Part shown: one piece after another, positions 10,777 through 22,803 of the stretch | Position numbering within the stretch: position 1 is the stretch's first letter | Layout: the number at the start of each line of letters is the position of its first letter | Source of the DNA: Campylobacter hepaticus | GTDB taxonomy: Bacteria; Campylobacterota; Campylobacteria; Campylobacterales; Campylobacteraceae | Assembly (NCBI RefSeq): GCF_001687475.2 | Contig: NZ_CP031611.1 | Span: forward strand, 1-64,000 | DNA: 64,000 nt | Direction of reading: 5' to 3' | Made by a program: the position numbers and the translations under genes | The notes under the pieces: model-generated | Told to the model about the DNA's origin: nothing | Seen by the model: the letters and a program-made list of their open reading frames with translations, nothing else | Database searches by the model: none

Positions 10777-10894
10777 TAGAGTACAAAGTAACTAGTCTCA
10801 CAACAGTTGCTTCAATATAAACTCAATCATCCTTGTTTAGATTTTAAAGATTGATAAAACAATTAAGAGCAGATGAGTATATCATCTTCCTAAT
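10777..10894 (+). other. 16S-tRNA-Ala spacer with 3' arm of processing stem
   Basis: A short spacer of 118 bases. It holds TTTAGATTTTAAAGATTGA at 10836-10854, the exact reverse complement of the leader element upstream of 16S, forming the probable RNase III site that releases pre-16S. Confidence 0.7.
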
Positions 10895-10970
10895 GGGGAA
10901 TTAGCTCAGCTGGGAGAGCGCCTGCTTTGCACGCAGGAGGTCAGCGGTTCGATCCCGCTATTCTCCACCA
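10895..10970 (+). tRNA. tRNA-Ala (TGC)
   Basis: 76 bases with acceptor GGGGAAT/ATTCTCC, anticodon TGC at 10928-10930 in the loop TTTGCAC, T-loop GGTTCGATCC and encoded CCA. It stands in the usual Campylobacter position between 16S and 23S. Confidence 0.97.
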
Positions 10971-10976
10971 TACAAA

Positions 10977-11053
10977 GGGCCTATAGCTCAGCTGGTTAGA
11001 GTGCACCCCTGATAAGGGTGAGGTCACAAGTTCAAGTCTTGTTAGGCCCACCA
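10977..11053 (+). tRNA. tRNA-Ile (GAT)
   Basis: 77 bases with acceptor GGGCCTA/TAGGCCC, anticodon GAT at 11011-11013 and encoded CCA. It follows tRNA-Ala by 6 bases. In an ordinary Campylobacter rRNA operon 23S would follow shortly; here about 7.5 kb intervenes. Confidence 0.97.
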
Positions 11054-11812
11054 TAAATGTCAATCTTAGCCTATTTTAAATCTTTTTATTATCTTATACT
11101 ATGAATACCATTATATATAATTAAAACAAGATATAAGAAAAATATTATTTAATGGAAAATTCAAAAACTTTATTTTTTATTATAAATTTTAATAAATTAC
11201 ATTTTTATATATTTAATAATTGATTTTAGATTTTTTAAATTGATAAGTCATATTAAATTATAAAAATTAAATAATAATTACTTATGTGAAATTTATGATT
11301 ATTTTATTTATTAATTTATGAATCTTTCATATTTTTAACAATGGTTTTTTATTGATTTGATATTTTTGAATTATATTTAATATAAATAATTATTAAATTA
11401 AAAATATAATTCTTATTGAAGTATTTTAAGTTCAAGAGTTTTAATTAAAATCATAATTTATTTTTTATTGATTTGATAAATAAAATTATTAGCTTGATTG
11501 TGTAAGAAGATTGGAGTGATTGATTAATACATGTTTTAAGAAAATTAGGATTTTTGGGTTTTATAAAATTAAATATTTAAAATTTCTAGTGTATTTTTGA
11601 AACATTATTTAATTTATATACTTATTTTTGTAATATTTTTACTATTTTTTAATTTTATTATTAGATATCTCATTTAATATAAGTTATTTTTAATAAAAAA
11701 TGTTTATTTTTGAAACTTATATTATTTTTGTTTGGTAAAAATATAATTTTTTAATTAAACACAAGTGTTTATAAAATATTATAAATTAAATACCAAAAAG
11801 GAGGAAATTTTA
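11054..11812. other. AT-rich gap after tRNA-Ile, left end of the inserted block
   Basis: About 760 bases of very AT-rich DNA with no convincing ORF or RNA gene. It is the likely left junction of the opp insertion in the rRNA spacer. I see no obvious direct repeat, terminal inverted repeat or integrase. The promoter for oppA is expected near its right end. Confidence 0.55.
11742..11747 (+). promoter_or_regulatory. Candidate -10 element of the opp operon
   Basis: A perfect TATAAT preceded by TTTTTGTTTGGTAAAAA, in the style of Campylobacter promoters, 66 bases before the oppA ATG. The surrounding sequence is very AT-rich, so chance occurrence is possible. Confidence 0.4.
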
Positions 11813-13417
11813 ATGATAAAAAAAGTAATTTATATTATTTTATTATTTGCAAGTGTTCTTTTTGCTTTTACAATAGAAGAAAAGTTGGCCAAAGAACAGA
11901 ATTTTATTTATAATGCTGGTGCTGCTCCTCAATCTTTAGATCCTGCTAAGGTAGAAGGAGTTCCTGAGGGGGTATTTGCTAGAAGTTTGTTTGAAACTTT
12001 GGTTATTTCTGATGAAAACGATAAGCTTATACCTGGAGTAGCTTTGACTTGGAATCATAGCGATGATTATAAAACTTGGACTTTTAATCTTAGGAAAGAT
12101 GCTAAATGGTCTAATGGGGATAATGTTACGGCTAAAGATTTTGTTTTTGCTTGGAGAAGATTAGTTGATCCTAAGACTGCTTCACCTTATGCATCTTTTT
12201 TAACTTATATGAAGCTTCTTAATGCTTCAGCTATTTTAAATGGTCAAATGAGTCCTGAAGCATTAGGTGTAGAGGCTAAAGATGACTATACTTTGGTTTT
12301 GCATTTAGAAGATTCTGTGCCTTTTGCAGATCTTTTAACTGAATTTTATGTACTTTCTCCTGTTCCGCAAAAATTAGTAGAAAAATTAGGAGATGCTTGG
12401 AGTGAACCTAAAAATATAGTGGGTAATGGAGCTTTTAAATTAGATTCTTTGGTGCTTAATGAAGAAGCTAAATTATCTAAAAATCCTTATTATTGGGATG
12501 TTAAAAAAGTCTTACTTGATAAGTTGACTTTGCTTCAAATTCAAAATTCTTCGGTAGCTTATACAAGATACAGATCAGGAAAACTTGATGTAGGTGAATT
12601 TCCTTTAGAACTTTTAGATAGTGTACATAAAGATTATGCTCAAGAATTAAATATAGGACCGGTTTTATGTACTTATTTTTATGAATTTAATGTTAAAAAT
12701 CCACCTTTTGATAATATAAAAGTACGTCAAGCTCTTTCTATGGCTTTAGATAGAAATATTATCACAGATAAAATTTTAAGACAGGGACAAATTCCTGCTT
12801 TTGTTTTTTCTCCACCTGCTATTAATGCAGCTGAATTTATTTCATTACCGCAATGGTCTAAATGGGATGATAATAAACGTCATAAAGAGGCTATTAAACT
12901 TCTTAATGAGGCAGGATATAATAAAGATAATCCTTTAAATTTTACTCTTTTATATAATACTAATGAAGATCATAAAAAACTAGCTATAGCTGCTTCTTCT
13001 ATATGGAAACAAAATTTAGGAAGTATAATTAATATTAAATTACAAAATCAAGAATGGAAAACCTTTCTTTCAACTAGACATTTAGGACAACATCAAATGG
13101 CTAGAGCGGGTTGGTGTTCTGATTATGATGAAGCTAGTAGTTTTTTAAATACTTTTTTATCAGACTCATCTAATAATACTTCAGGTTTTAAAAATGTTCA
13201 GTATGATAAGGCTATTAAACAAGCTTATAAAGCAAAAACTGAAGAACAAAGAGCTCGATTTTACGCACAAGCAGAAGAAATTTTAGATCAAGAAGTTCCT
13301 TTAATACCTGTTTATTTTTATACAAAAAGTCAACTTGTAAAACCTTATGTTAAAGGATTTAAAATTAAACCTTCACAAAATTATTATTTTAAAGATGTTT
13401 ATATTTTGGAGCATTAA
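11813..13417 (+). CDS. oppA: Oligopeptide-binding protein OppA
   Basis: 534 residues from the ATG at 11813, which follows AAGGAGG at 11798-11804; a longer frame from 11765 lacks a ribosome site. A signal peptide (MIKKVIYIILLFASVLFAFT) leads to a family 5 solute-binding protein. It follows E. coli OppA closely: AAPQSLDPAKVEGVPEG, WTFNLRKDAKWSNG, LCTYFYEFNVKNPPFDN, LYNTNEDHKKLAIAASS, ARAGWCSDYDEASSFLN and a C-terminal EH. It would bind 2-5 residue peptides in the periplasm for the OppBCDF transporter. It is the only intact gene of the operon, as all four partners are disrupted, so transport through them is unlikely unless the protein serves another permease. Confidence 0.93.
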   Translation: MIKKVIYIILLFASVLFAFTIEEKLAKEQNFIYNAGAAPQSLDPAKVEGVPEGVFARSLFETLVISDENDKLIPGVALTWNHSDDYKTWTFNLRKDAKWSNGDNVTAKDFVFAWRRLVDPKTASPYASFLTYMKLLNASAILNGQMSPEALGVEAKDDYTLVLHLEDSVPFADLLTEFYVLSPVPQKLVEKLGDAWSEPKNIVGNGAFKLDSLVLNEEAKLSKNPYYWDVKKVLLDKLTLLQIQNSSVAYTRYRSGKLDVGEFPLELLDSVHKDYAQELNIGPVLCTYFYEFNVKNPPFDNIKVRQALSMALDRNIITDKILRQGQIPAFVFSPPAINAAEFISLPQWSKWDDNKRHKEAIKLLNEAGYNKDNPLNFTLLYNTNEDHKKLAIAASSIWKQNLGSIINIKLQNQEWKTFLSTRHLGQHQMARAGWCSDYDEASSFLNTFLSDSSNNTSGFKNVQYDKAIKQAYKAKTEEQRARFYAQAEEILDQEVPLIPVYFYTKSQLVKPYVKGFKIKPSQNYYFKDVYILEH

Positions 13418-13425
13418 GGATTTTA

Positions 13426-14380
13426 ATGTTAAAATTCATTCTTTTTCGTATTTTGCAAGCTATTCCTACTTTATTTATTCTCATTACGATTTCTTTTTTC
13501 TTAATGAGACTGGCTCCTGGAAGTCCTTTTATGGGAGAAAAAGTATACCCATCAGAAGTTATGGCTAATATTAATGCTAAGTATGGTTTGGATAAACCTC
13601 TTATTGTTCAATATGGGGTTTATCTTAAGGATTTAATTCGTGGGGATTTTGGTCCTAGTTTTGTTTATAAAGATTTATCGGTAAATGATCTTTTGTCTCA
13701 ATCTTTTTTAGTTTCTATCGTTTTAGGAGTTATGGCTTTTATTGTGGCTGTTGTATTAGGAGTTATGGCTTTTATTGTGGCTGTTGTATTAGGAGTGAGT
13801 GTAGGAATTATAGCCGCTTTGAACCAAAATAGAATAATAGATTATTGTATTATGACTTTTGCTATGATAGGAGTTGTTTTACCAAGTTTTATTATAGCAC
13901 CCTTGCTTGTTTTGATTTTTGCTATTAAGTTGAATGTTTTACCATCTGGTGGATGGAATAATGGGGAAGTTCAATACTTAATTTTGCCAGTTTTGGCTTT
14001 ATGTGTTGCTTATATTGCTACAATTTCTAGAATTACTAGAGGTTCAATGATAGAAATTTTACATTCTGATTTTATAAGAACTGCAAAAGCTAAAGGTTTA
14101 TCTTCTTTTAGAATCTTAGTTTATCATGCTTTAAAACCTGCTTTAATTCCTGTGGTTTCTTATTTATCTCCAGCTTTTGTTGGTATTATTACAGGGTCAG
14201 TGGTTATAGAGACTTTTTTTTACTATTCCAGGTGTAGGACAGCTTTTTGTTAACGGGGCTTTAAATAGAGATTATTCTTTAGTGCTTTCTTTGACTATTA
14301 TAGTAGGATTTTTTACTATACTTTTTAATGCTATAGCTGATATTATTTATGCTTTTTTGGATCCTAAAATAACAAATTAA
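13426..14380 (+). pseudogene. oppB: oppB, oligopeptide permease subunit, frameshifted
   Basis: Starts MLKFILFRILQAIPTLFILI, almost E. coli OppB. The frame runs to VVIETFF and then breaks at a run of eight T at 14214-14221, reaching a stop at 14253. With seven T it would continue TIPGVGQLFVNGALNRDYS and end DPKITN at 14380, as OppB does. A 33-base tandem duplication (13723-13788) also adds 11 residues to a membrane helix. The conserved permease loop RTAKAKGLSSFRILVYHALKPALIP is intact. The lesion could be real, a phase-variable tract, or a homopolymer sequencing error. It lies 8 bases after oppA. Confidence 0.9.
13723..13788 (+). repeat. 33-bp tandem duplication inside oppB
   Basis: Two identical in-frame copies of an 11-codon unit (LGVMAFIVAVV), at 13723-13755 and 13756-13788. 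E. coli OppB has a single equivalent (LGAAAFFLAVI), so this is a recent duplication lengthening a transmembrane helix. Confidence 0.95.
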
Positions 14381-14388
14381 GGTGTAAG

Positions 14389-15350
14389 ATGAATTTATTT
14401 AATGGATATAAAACAAAAAAATTAGTTAAAGATTTGGCAAGAATTCTTGATGTAAATTTAGAAGAACTTAGGAAAGATTGGGAAAAGCAAGCTAAATATC
14501 CTCAGATTTTAGATTATAAAATTCTAAAAGGAAGGAGTTTATGGCAAAATGCTATGAGAAGATTTTTTAAAAATAAGGCCGCAATGATTAGTTTGGCTTT
14601 TATTATTATAGTGATTTTATTCTCTCTTTTTGGTTCTATTTTATCACAATATGATTATGATCAAACAGATTTTGCTTTGATTGCTTCAGCACCTAGTTTT
14701 GAAAATGGACATTATTTTGGGACTGATAATTCAGGTAGGGATTTATTTGTAAGAGTGGCTATGGGCGGTAGAATTTCTTTATTAGTTGGTATTATAGGTG
14801 CTTTAATGGCTATAGTTATTGGAGTAATTTATGGAGCAAGTTCTGGATATATAGGAGGTAAGACAGATATTATCATGATGAGAATTTTAGAGATTTTTTC
14901 TGCTTTGCCTTTTATGTTTCTTGTCATACTTTTAATTACATTTTTTGGACAAAGTATTTTTTTAATTTTTGTTGCTATAGGGGCGGTTAGTTGGCTTGAT
15001 ATGGCAAGGATAGTAAGAGGACAAACTTTAAGTCTTAAAAACAAAGAATTTGTTCAAGCTGCTTTGGTATGCGGTGTTAGCACAAGAAGCATTATTTTTA
15101 AACATATAATACCCAATTTATTAGGACTTGTAATTGTGTATGCATCTTTGCTTGTTCCTGGAATGATATTGTTTGAGTCATTTTTGAGCTTTTTAGGTCT
15201 TGGGGTTCTTTGATGAATGATGGAATAAGTTCTATAGAGCAAACTCCTTGGTTGATTGGATTTCCATCAACTTTTTTAGTTATAACTTTGTTTTGTTTTA
15301 ATTTTATAGGCGATGGTTTAAGAGACGCTTTAGATCCAAAAGATAGATAA
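14389..15350 (+). pseudogene. oppC: oppC, oligopeptide permease subunit, internal deletion and frameshift
   Basis: The first frame (14389-15213, 274 residues) matches OppC up to SFLGLGVL and then stops. The remaining C-terminus continues in another frame from 15213: MNDGISSIEQTPWLIGFPST and NFIGDGLRDALDPKDR, ending at 15350. Compared with E. coli OppC, about ten codons around the EPLxSWG motif are missing at the junction, so this is a deletion with frameshift, not merely a miscounted homopolymer. The permease loop (VQAALVCGVSTRSIIFKHIIPN) remains. It lies 8 bases after oppB. Confidence 0.9.
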
Positions 15351-15351
15351 A

Positions 15352-16322
15352 ATGTTATTAGAAGTTAAAAATTTAAAAATTAGTTTTAAAACAGCAGATG
15401 GAGTTGTAAAAGCTGTTAATGATATAAGTTTTAGTTTAAATAAAGGTCAAACCCTTGGAATAGTTGGAGAATCAGGTTCTGGAAAGTCTCAAAGTGTATT
15501 TGCTTTACTAGGTTTGTTGGCAAAAAATAGTATAGTTGAGGGTATTATTTTATTTGAAGGTGAAGAAATTTTAAATTTAAATTCTAAGAAGATGAATGCT
15601 TTACGTTTGGAAAAAATATCTATTATTTTTCAAGATTCTATGACTTCTTTAAATCCCTATATGAAATTAGGAGATCAGCTTATGGAAGTTTTGATTGTAC
15701 ATAAAAAAATGACTTATAAAAGAGCTTTTACTGAATCGCTTCATATGCTAGATGCAGTAAAAATTCCAGAAGCTAAAAAAAGAATGCAAATGTATCCTCA
15801 TGAGCTTTCTGGGGGAATGAGACAAAGAATCATGATTGCTATGGCTCTTTTATGTAAACCTAAACTTTTAATAGCAGATGAACCTATTACAGCTTTAGAT
15901 GTAACAGTGCAAGCGCAAATTATGGCTTTACTTAAAGAATTGCAAAAAGAATTAGATATGGCTATTATTTTAATTACTCATGATTTGGGAGTTGTTGCAA
16001 ATTCTTGTGATAATGTTTTAGTTATGTATGCTGGTAGGGTTATGGAATATGCTAATGTAGAGGATATTTTTTATTATCCAACTTATCCTTATACTTTAGG
16101 GCTTATAAAAACTATTCCACGTTTAGATTTGCAAAAAAAGAGCTTCATTTGATTCGAGGAAATCCTCCTGATTTGCTTAATCTTCCAAAAGGTTGCCCTT
16201 TTGCTCCTAGATGTATGTTTGCAAAAGAGATTTGTTTAAAAAATCCTATTTTAGAAGAGTTTTATCCAAATAAAAAAAGGTCATGTTTTGCCCCAATAGA
16301 TCTAATAAGGAGTTGTTTATGA
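15352..16322 (+). pseudogene. oppD: oppD, oligopeptide transporter ATPase, frameshifted near the C-terminus
   Basis: ATPase with Walker A GESGSGKS, signature LSGGMRQR and Walker B LLIADEP, all in the first 266 residues, so the nucleotide-binding core is intact. The frame breaks at a run of seven A (16133-16139). With eight A the typical OppD/DppD tail follows: HLIRGNPPDLLNLPKGCPFA and the cysteine-rich APRCMFAKEIC, ending at 16322 with an ATGA overlap with oppF. The lost tail holds cysteines that ligate an iron-sulphur cluster in this subfamily. A single-base sequencing error is possible. Confidence 0.87.
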
Positions 16323-17227
16323 AAGAATTACTTTTAGAAGTTAAAGATTTAAGTATATTTTATACAATTAAAACCAATGAAGGTTTTTTTAGAAATAAAA
16401 AAAATAAAATGAAAGTTGTTAATAAAATAAATTTTGAACTTTACAAAGGTGAAACTTTAGGTATAGTTGGTGAATCAGGTCGTGGAAAATCAACTTTAGC
16501 TAAGGCTCTTTTAGGATTAAATAAAGATTTGAGTGGACATATAATTTGGCTTGGAAAAAATATAGAAAAGCAAAATAAGCAAGAATGGAAAAGTACAAGA
16601 AAAGATATACAAATGATTTTTCAAGATCCTTTAGCTTCTTTAAATCCTTGTATGAATATAGGTGATATTATTGCAGAACCATATAAAAATTTATTTTCCT
16701 AAAATGAGTGCTAGAAAAATTAAAGAAAAAGTTGAACAAATGATGCAAAAAGTAGGCTTGCTAGAGCATTAATTTTAGAACCTAAATTAATAGTGTGCGA
16801 TGAACCTGTTTCAGCTTTAGATGTTTCTATACAAGCTCAAGTAGTTAATTTGCTTAAAAATTTACAAAAACAAACTCAATTATCTTTAATTTTTATTGCC
16901 CATGATTTGTCTATTATAAAGCATATTTCAGATAGAGTTTTAGTGATGTATTTGGGCAATTTAGTTGAAATAGCAAATTGTGATCAACTTTATAATAAAG
17001 TAAAGCATCCTTATACCCAAGCTTTACTTTCAGCTATACCTATTCCAGATCCTAATATAGAAAGAAATAAAAAAATTCAGTTTTTAGAAGGGGAGTTGCC
17101 CTCTCCTATAAATCCACCAAGTGGTTGTGTTTTTAGAACGCGTTGTCCTTTAGCAAGTAAAGAATGTGCTTTAAATATACCTATTCTTCAAGGTAAAAAT
17201 GAGCATTTTTATGCTTGTTTTAAATAG
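16319..17227 (+). pseudogene. oppF: oppF, oligopeptide transporter ATPase, signature motif deleted
   Basis: Start ATG at 16319 behind AAGGAGT. Walker A reads GESGRGKST and the Q-loop region MIFQDPLASLNP. The frame breaks in a T run at 16694-16697 (four T where three would keep PKMSARKIKEKV in frame). After KVGL at about 16758 it jumps directly to [20 protein letters not shown], losing about 22 codons that in E. coli OppF contain the HEFSGGQ signature. The rest (17227 end, [16 protein letters not shown] tail) is normal. Without the signature motif the product could not work as an ABC ATPase, so this gene is certainly dead. Confidence 0.92.
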
Positions 17228-17244
17228 ATATTTAAAAAAATATA

Positions 17245-17842
17245 ATGAGTATAGTATTTTTAAAAGGTTTTTTATTCGCTCTTTCTTTAATAGTAGCTAT
17301 TGGCGCTCAAAATGCTTTTATTATTAAACAAGCTTTACTTAAAAGATATGTTTTATTATTTGTTTACTTTGTTTTTTATCTGATATTTTTTTAATGGGTA
17401 TAGGAATTTTTGGAGTTGGTGAATTTTTAGCTAAAAACAAAATTTTTCATTTTATTTTAGCGCTTTGTGGTACAGTATTTACTTTATTTTATGCTTATAT
17501 TTCTTTAAAAGCTGCTTTGATAAAGCAAGTTATAAAAGAAGATGAAATAAACAATGTTAATTCTTTGAAAAAAACTATATTTTTAACTTTAGCTTTTACT
17601 TATTTAAATCCTCAAGTATACTTAGATACTATCCTTCTTGTAGGCGCAGCAGCACTTAATTTCAACATTGAAGAGAAAATTTTTTTGCTTTAGGCACTTT
17701 TAGTGCTTCTTTTGTATGGTTTTTTTCTTTGGGTTATGGAGTTAAATTTTTGAGTAAATATATGAAAAATCCTAAATTTATAAGTTTTATAAATCTTTTT
17801 ACAGCTGGAGTCATGCTTGTAGTAGCTTATTCATTAATTTAG
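17245..17842 (+). pseudogene. LysE/ArgO-family amino acid exporter, frameshifted twice
   Basis: The pieces together give a protein of about 199 residues. MSIVFLKGFLFALSLIVAIG followed by AQNAFIIKQALL is the LysE/ArgO signature; a frame change near 17360 leads to CFLSDIFLMGIGIFGVGE; a second break at seven T (17680-17686, eight expected) leads to ALGTFSASFVWFFSLGYG and a final helix ending at 17842. The family exports basic amino acids. It sits directly behind oppF; exporting surplus lysine or arginine released from imported peptides would make sense, but both functions look lost. Confidence 0.82.
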
Positions 17843-17868
17843 GTATCTTTTTAAAAATTTCATCTTCC

Positions 17869-17890
17869 CTTAAGCTTATTCTTGTATAAT
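17869..17890 (+). promoter_or_regulatory. Probable independent promoter for 23S-5S
   Basis: CTTAAGCTTATT followed by TATAATTTCA (TATAAT at 17885-17890). This closely copies the element ahead of 16S (TTTAAGCTTAATT ... TATAATTTCA, 8880-8904). It stands 27 bases after the LysE pseudogene and would let 23S and 5S be transcribed without read-through from 16S. Confidence 0.55.
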
Positions 17891-18513
17891 TTCAACTTTC
17901 ACTTCTTAAAAATCAATCAATAAAACTTTTTAAGAATATGTTCTTTAACTTATCATTGTTAAGAGTCACAAGCAAGTTTTAATAAAAACAATTTTACTAA
18001 ACTTGTTAAAGCATAAAATGCTTTTATCTTTTCTTTAGTTAGTACTATTAAGTATTATTAGCTAAATACTTATATAAATACTTATTGAAATTAAATACTT
18101 AAATATTTCTATAATTTATAGCAAATATTTCTATATTTATAGAATATATAATTATATGTATTTAAATTAGGAATTAAAATATTTCTATATTTAAATTAAG
18201 ATTTATTAAGTTAATGCTAATACTATCAAAGAACTTAAACACTAAAGATAAGTTTCAAATTCACAGCTTATATTCTTTGCTTGATTATAAGTATTTGAAT
18301 GCTTTCCGTCTTAAGATAAAAAACATTTTATTTAAATTATTTAAAAACTTTAACAAGGAAGTGATGCGTTTTAGAATAAAAAAGCTCAAAATAATATTTA
18401 TATAATCTTTATATATAATCTAATGCTTATATATAAATATGCTTATATGAATCTATTTAATAGCTTTTATGCAAAAACTTTTTTAGTGAATTTAAAACTA
18501 AAAAAGATAAAAA
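17891..18513 (+). other. 23S rRNA leader with boxA and processing stem
   Basis: An untranslated leader. TGTTCTTTAACTTATCA at about 17939-17955 resembles boxA as found in rRNA spacers. TTAAAAACTTTAACAAGGAA and the following GTGATGC (18341-18367) pair with 21552-21578 downstream of 23S over 27 positions with one G-U, the likely RNase III stem. A 63-codon ORF at 18214-18405 overlaps this stem and has no ribosome site, so I do not call it a gene. Confidence 0.7.
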
Positions 18514-21546
<3,033 letters not shown>

Positions 21547-21831
21547 ATAAAGCATCACTTCCTTGTTAAGGTTTTTAATAAAGCTTTAAATATTTTTATA
21601 TGAAATCTTTTAGAAAAATTATATTTTTAAGCTTAATAGAAATCTTACAAGTAAAGTTTATATTAGAACTTGCTCTTAACATTGTTTTTTAAATATTCTA
21701 AAATAAAAACTTATTAAAGATAATAATAAATTTAAAAAATAAAAAAGAAGAAAAGAAATAAAAAAGAATAAAAACTAAAAAATAAAAGCTTTATTCTAAA
21801 CTAGATTTTTCAAAGAATATTTAAATAACAA
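21547..21831 (+). other. 23S-5S spacer
   Basis: 285 AT-rich bases with the 3' arm of the 23S processing stem (21552-21578). No tRNA or ORF is seen. Confidence 0.65.
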
Positions 21832-21949
21832 TGTCCGTGATTATACAGATGTGGAAACGCCTTGCTCCATCCCGAACCAAGAAGCTAAGCACATCGTGGG
21901 TGATGATACTACGCCTTACTGGCAGGGGGAAAGTAACTCATTGCGGACT
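21832..21949 (+). rRNA. rrf: 5S ribosomal RNA
   Basis: About 118 bases, TGTCCGTGATTATACAGATG to CTCATTGCGGACT, with pairing ends and the conserved CATCCCGAACCAAGAAGCTA stretch. Confidence 0.94.
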
Positions 21950-22436
21950 TGTTAGACTGCTTTATTATTCTTAGTTTTTCTTTCTTTTATTTCAATCTTT
22001 TAAATTATTATTGTGTAGAGGCTTATGGTTTATTTTATAGTATTTATACTTGTATAATATATTATTTATATTTTTAATATTTATGCTTATAGTATTTTTT
22101 ATTTTTAAATTGAAAAATTAATTTATTTATTAAATAAGTTTTATGTATTGATAGAATTAAATGGTAATGATGAGAATATGAGTTGAATGGTTTTTAGCTT
22201 TAAGATTTTTTAATTTATATATTCTAACTTATTGGTTTTTTAATTTATTATAATTTTTAGTATCACTAAAATAGAATTCTTATATATTATTATTGTGTTG
22301 TTACTTGTTTATATATTCTTAGCACTTATAATTTATCATGCTTTGGTTTTAATATTTTAGTAAGCATGTTTAAAAGTTTATAGTGTTTTTAAATTTAAAT
22401 TATTAAATGAGGATTTATAAAGTGTCTTGATAAAAT
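21950..22436. other. AT-rich gap after 5S
   Basis: About 490 bases of AT-rich DNA where I see no ORF, RNA gene or repeat. Short T-rich stretches after 5S may serve in termination. Confidence 0.5.
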
Positions 22437-22800
22437 ATGAAAATTTATAATTTAAATTTTAAAGTATTTTTACTTGAAGCAAGGAGTAATAGTTTGATTA
22501 TTAAGGCTTATGATTCTTGTGAAATAGTAGAGTTTAATAAAGAAATGATTGAAGGTTGAAGATAGGTAAAAGAATTATAGAAAAAAAGAAATGCATTGAG
22601 TTTAATTTCATCTTTTAAATCATTGGTTAAGGTTTTATACTTGTAAATAATAGTAACATATATTTTTTACTTTTTGAAAAATGTATAGAAGTTATACCTT
22701 ATTTAGAAAAGGATGAACTTATAAAAGAAATTTGTTCTTTTGGTTTTAAAAAAGACTATGTATTAAATAGTCTACGCTTGTTGTTTTTAAAAAGGATTAA
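22437..22800 (+). pseudogene. Remnant of an unidentified gene
   Basis: ATG at 22437 opens a 40-codon frame (begins MKIYNLNFKVFLLEARSNSL) that stops at 22559; after several frame changes the same gene seems to continue as LLFEKCIEVIPYLEKDELIK (near 22680) and FGFKKDYVLNSLRLLFLKRI, which runs into the start of the ATP-grasp pseudogene. Amino acid composition is gene-like in these pieces, but I recognise no family. It may have formed an operon with the ATP-grasp and MFS genes that follow. Confidence 0.45.
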
Positions 22801-22803
22801 TCA

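Noticed and set aside
11054-11812. Possible mobile element end
   Set aside because: I looked for terminal inverted repeats, integrase fragments and target duplications and saw none in the AT-rich sequence.
13347-13568. ORF spanning the oppA-oppB junction in another frame
   Set aside because: Shadow frame over two clear genes with OppA and OppB homology.
18214-18405. 63-codon ORF upstream of 23S
   Set aside because: It overlaps the RNase III stem of the 23S leader, lacks a ribosome site, and has basic, low-complexity content expected by chance.
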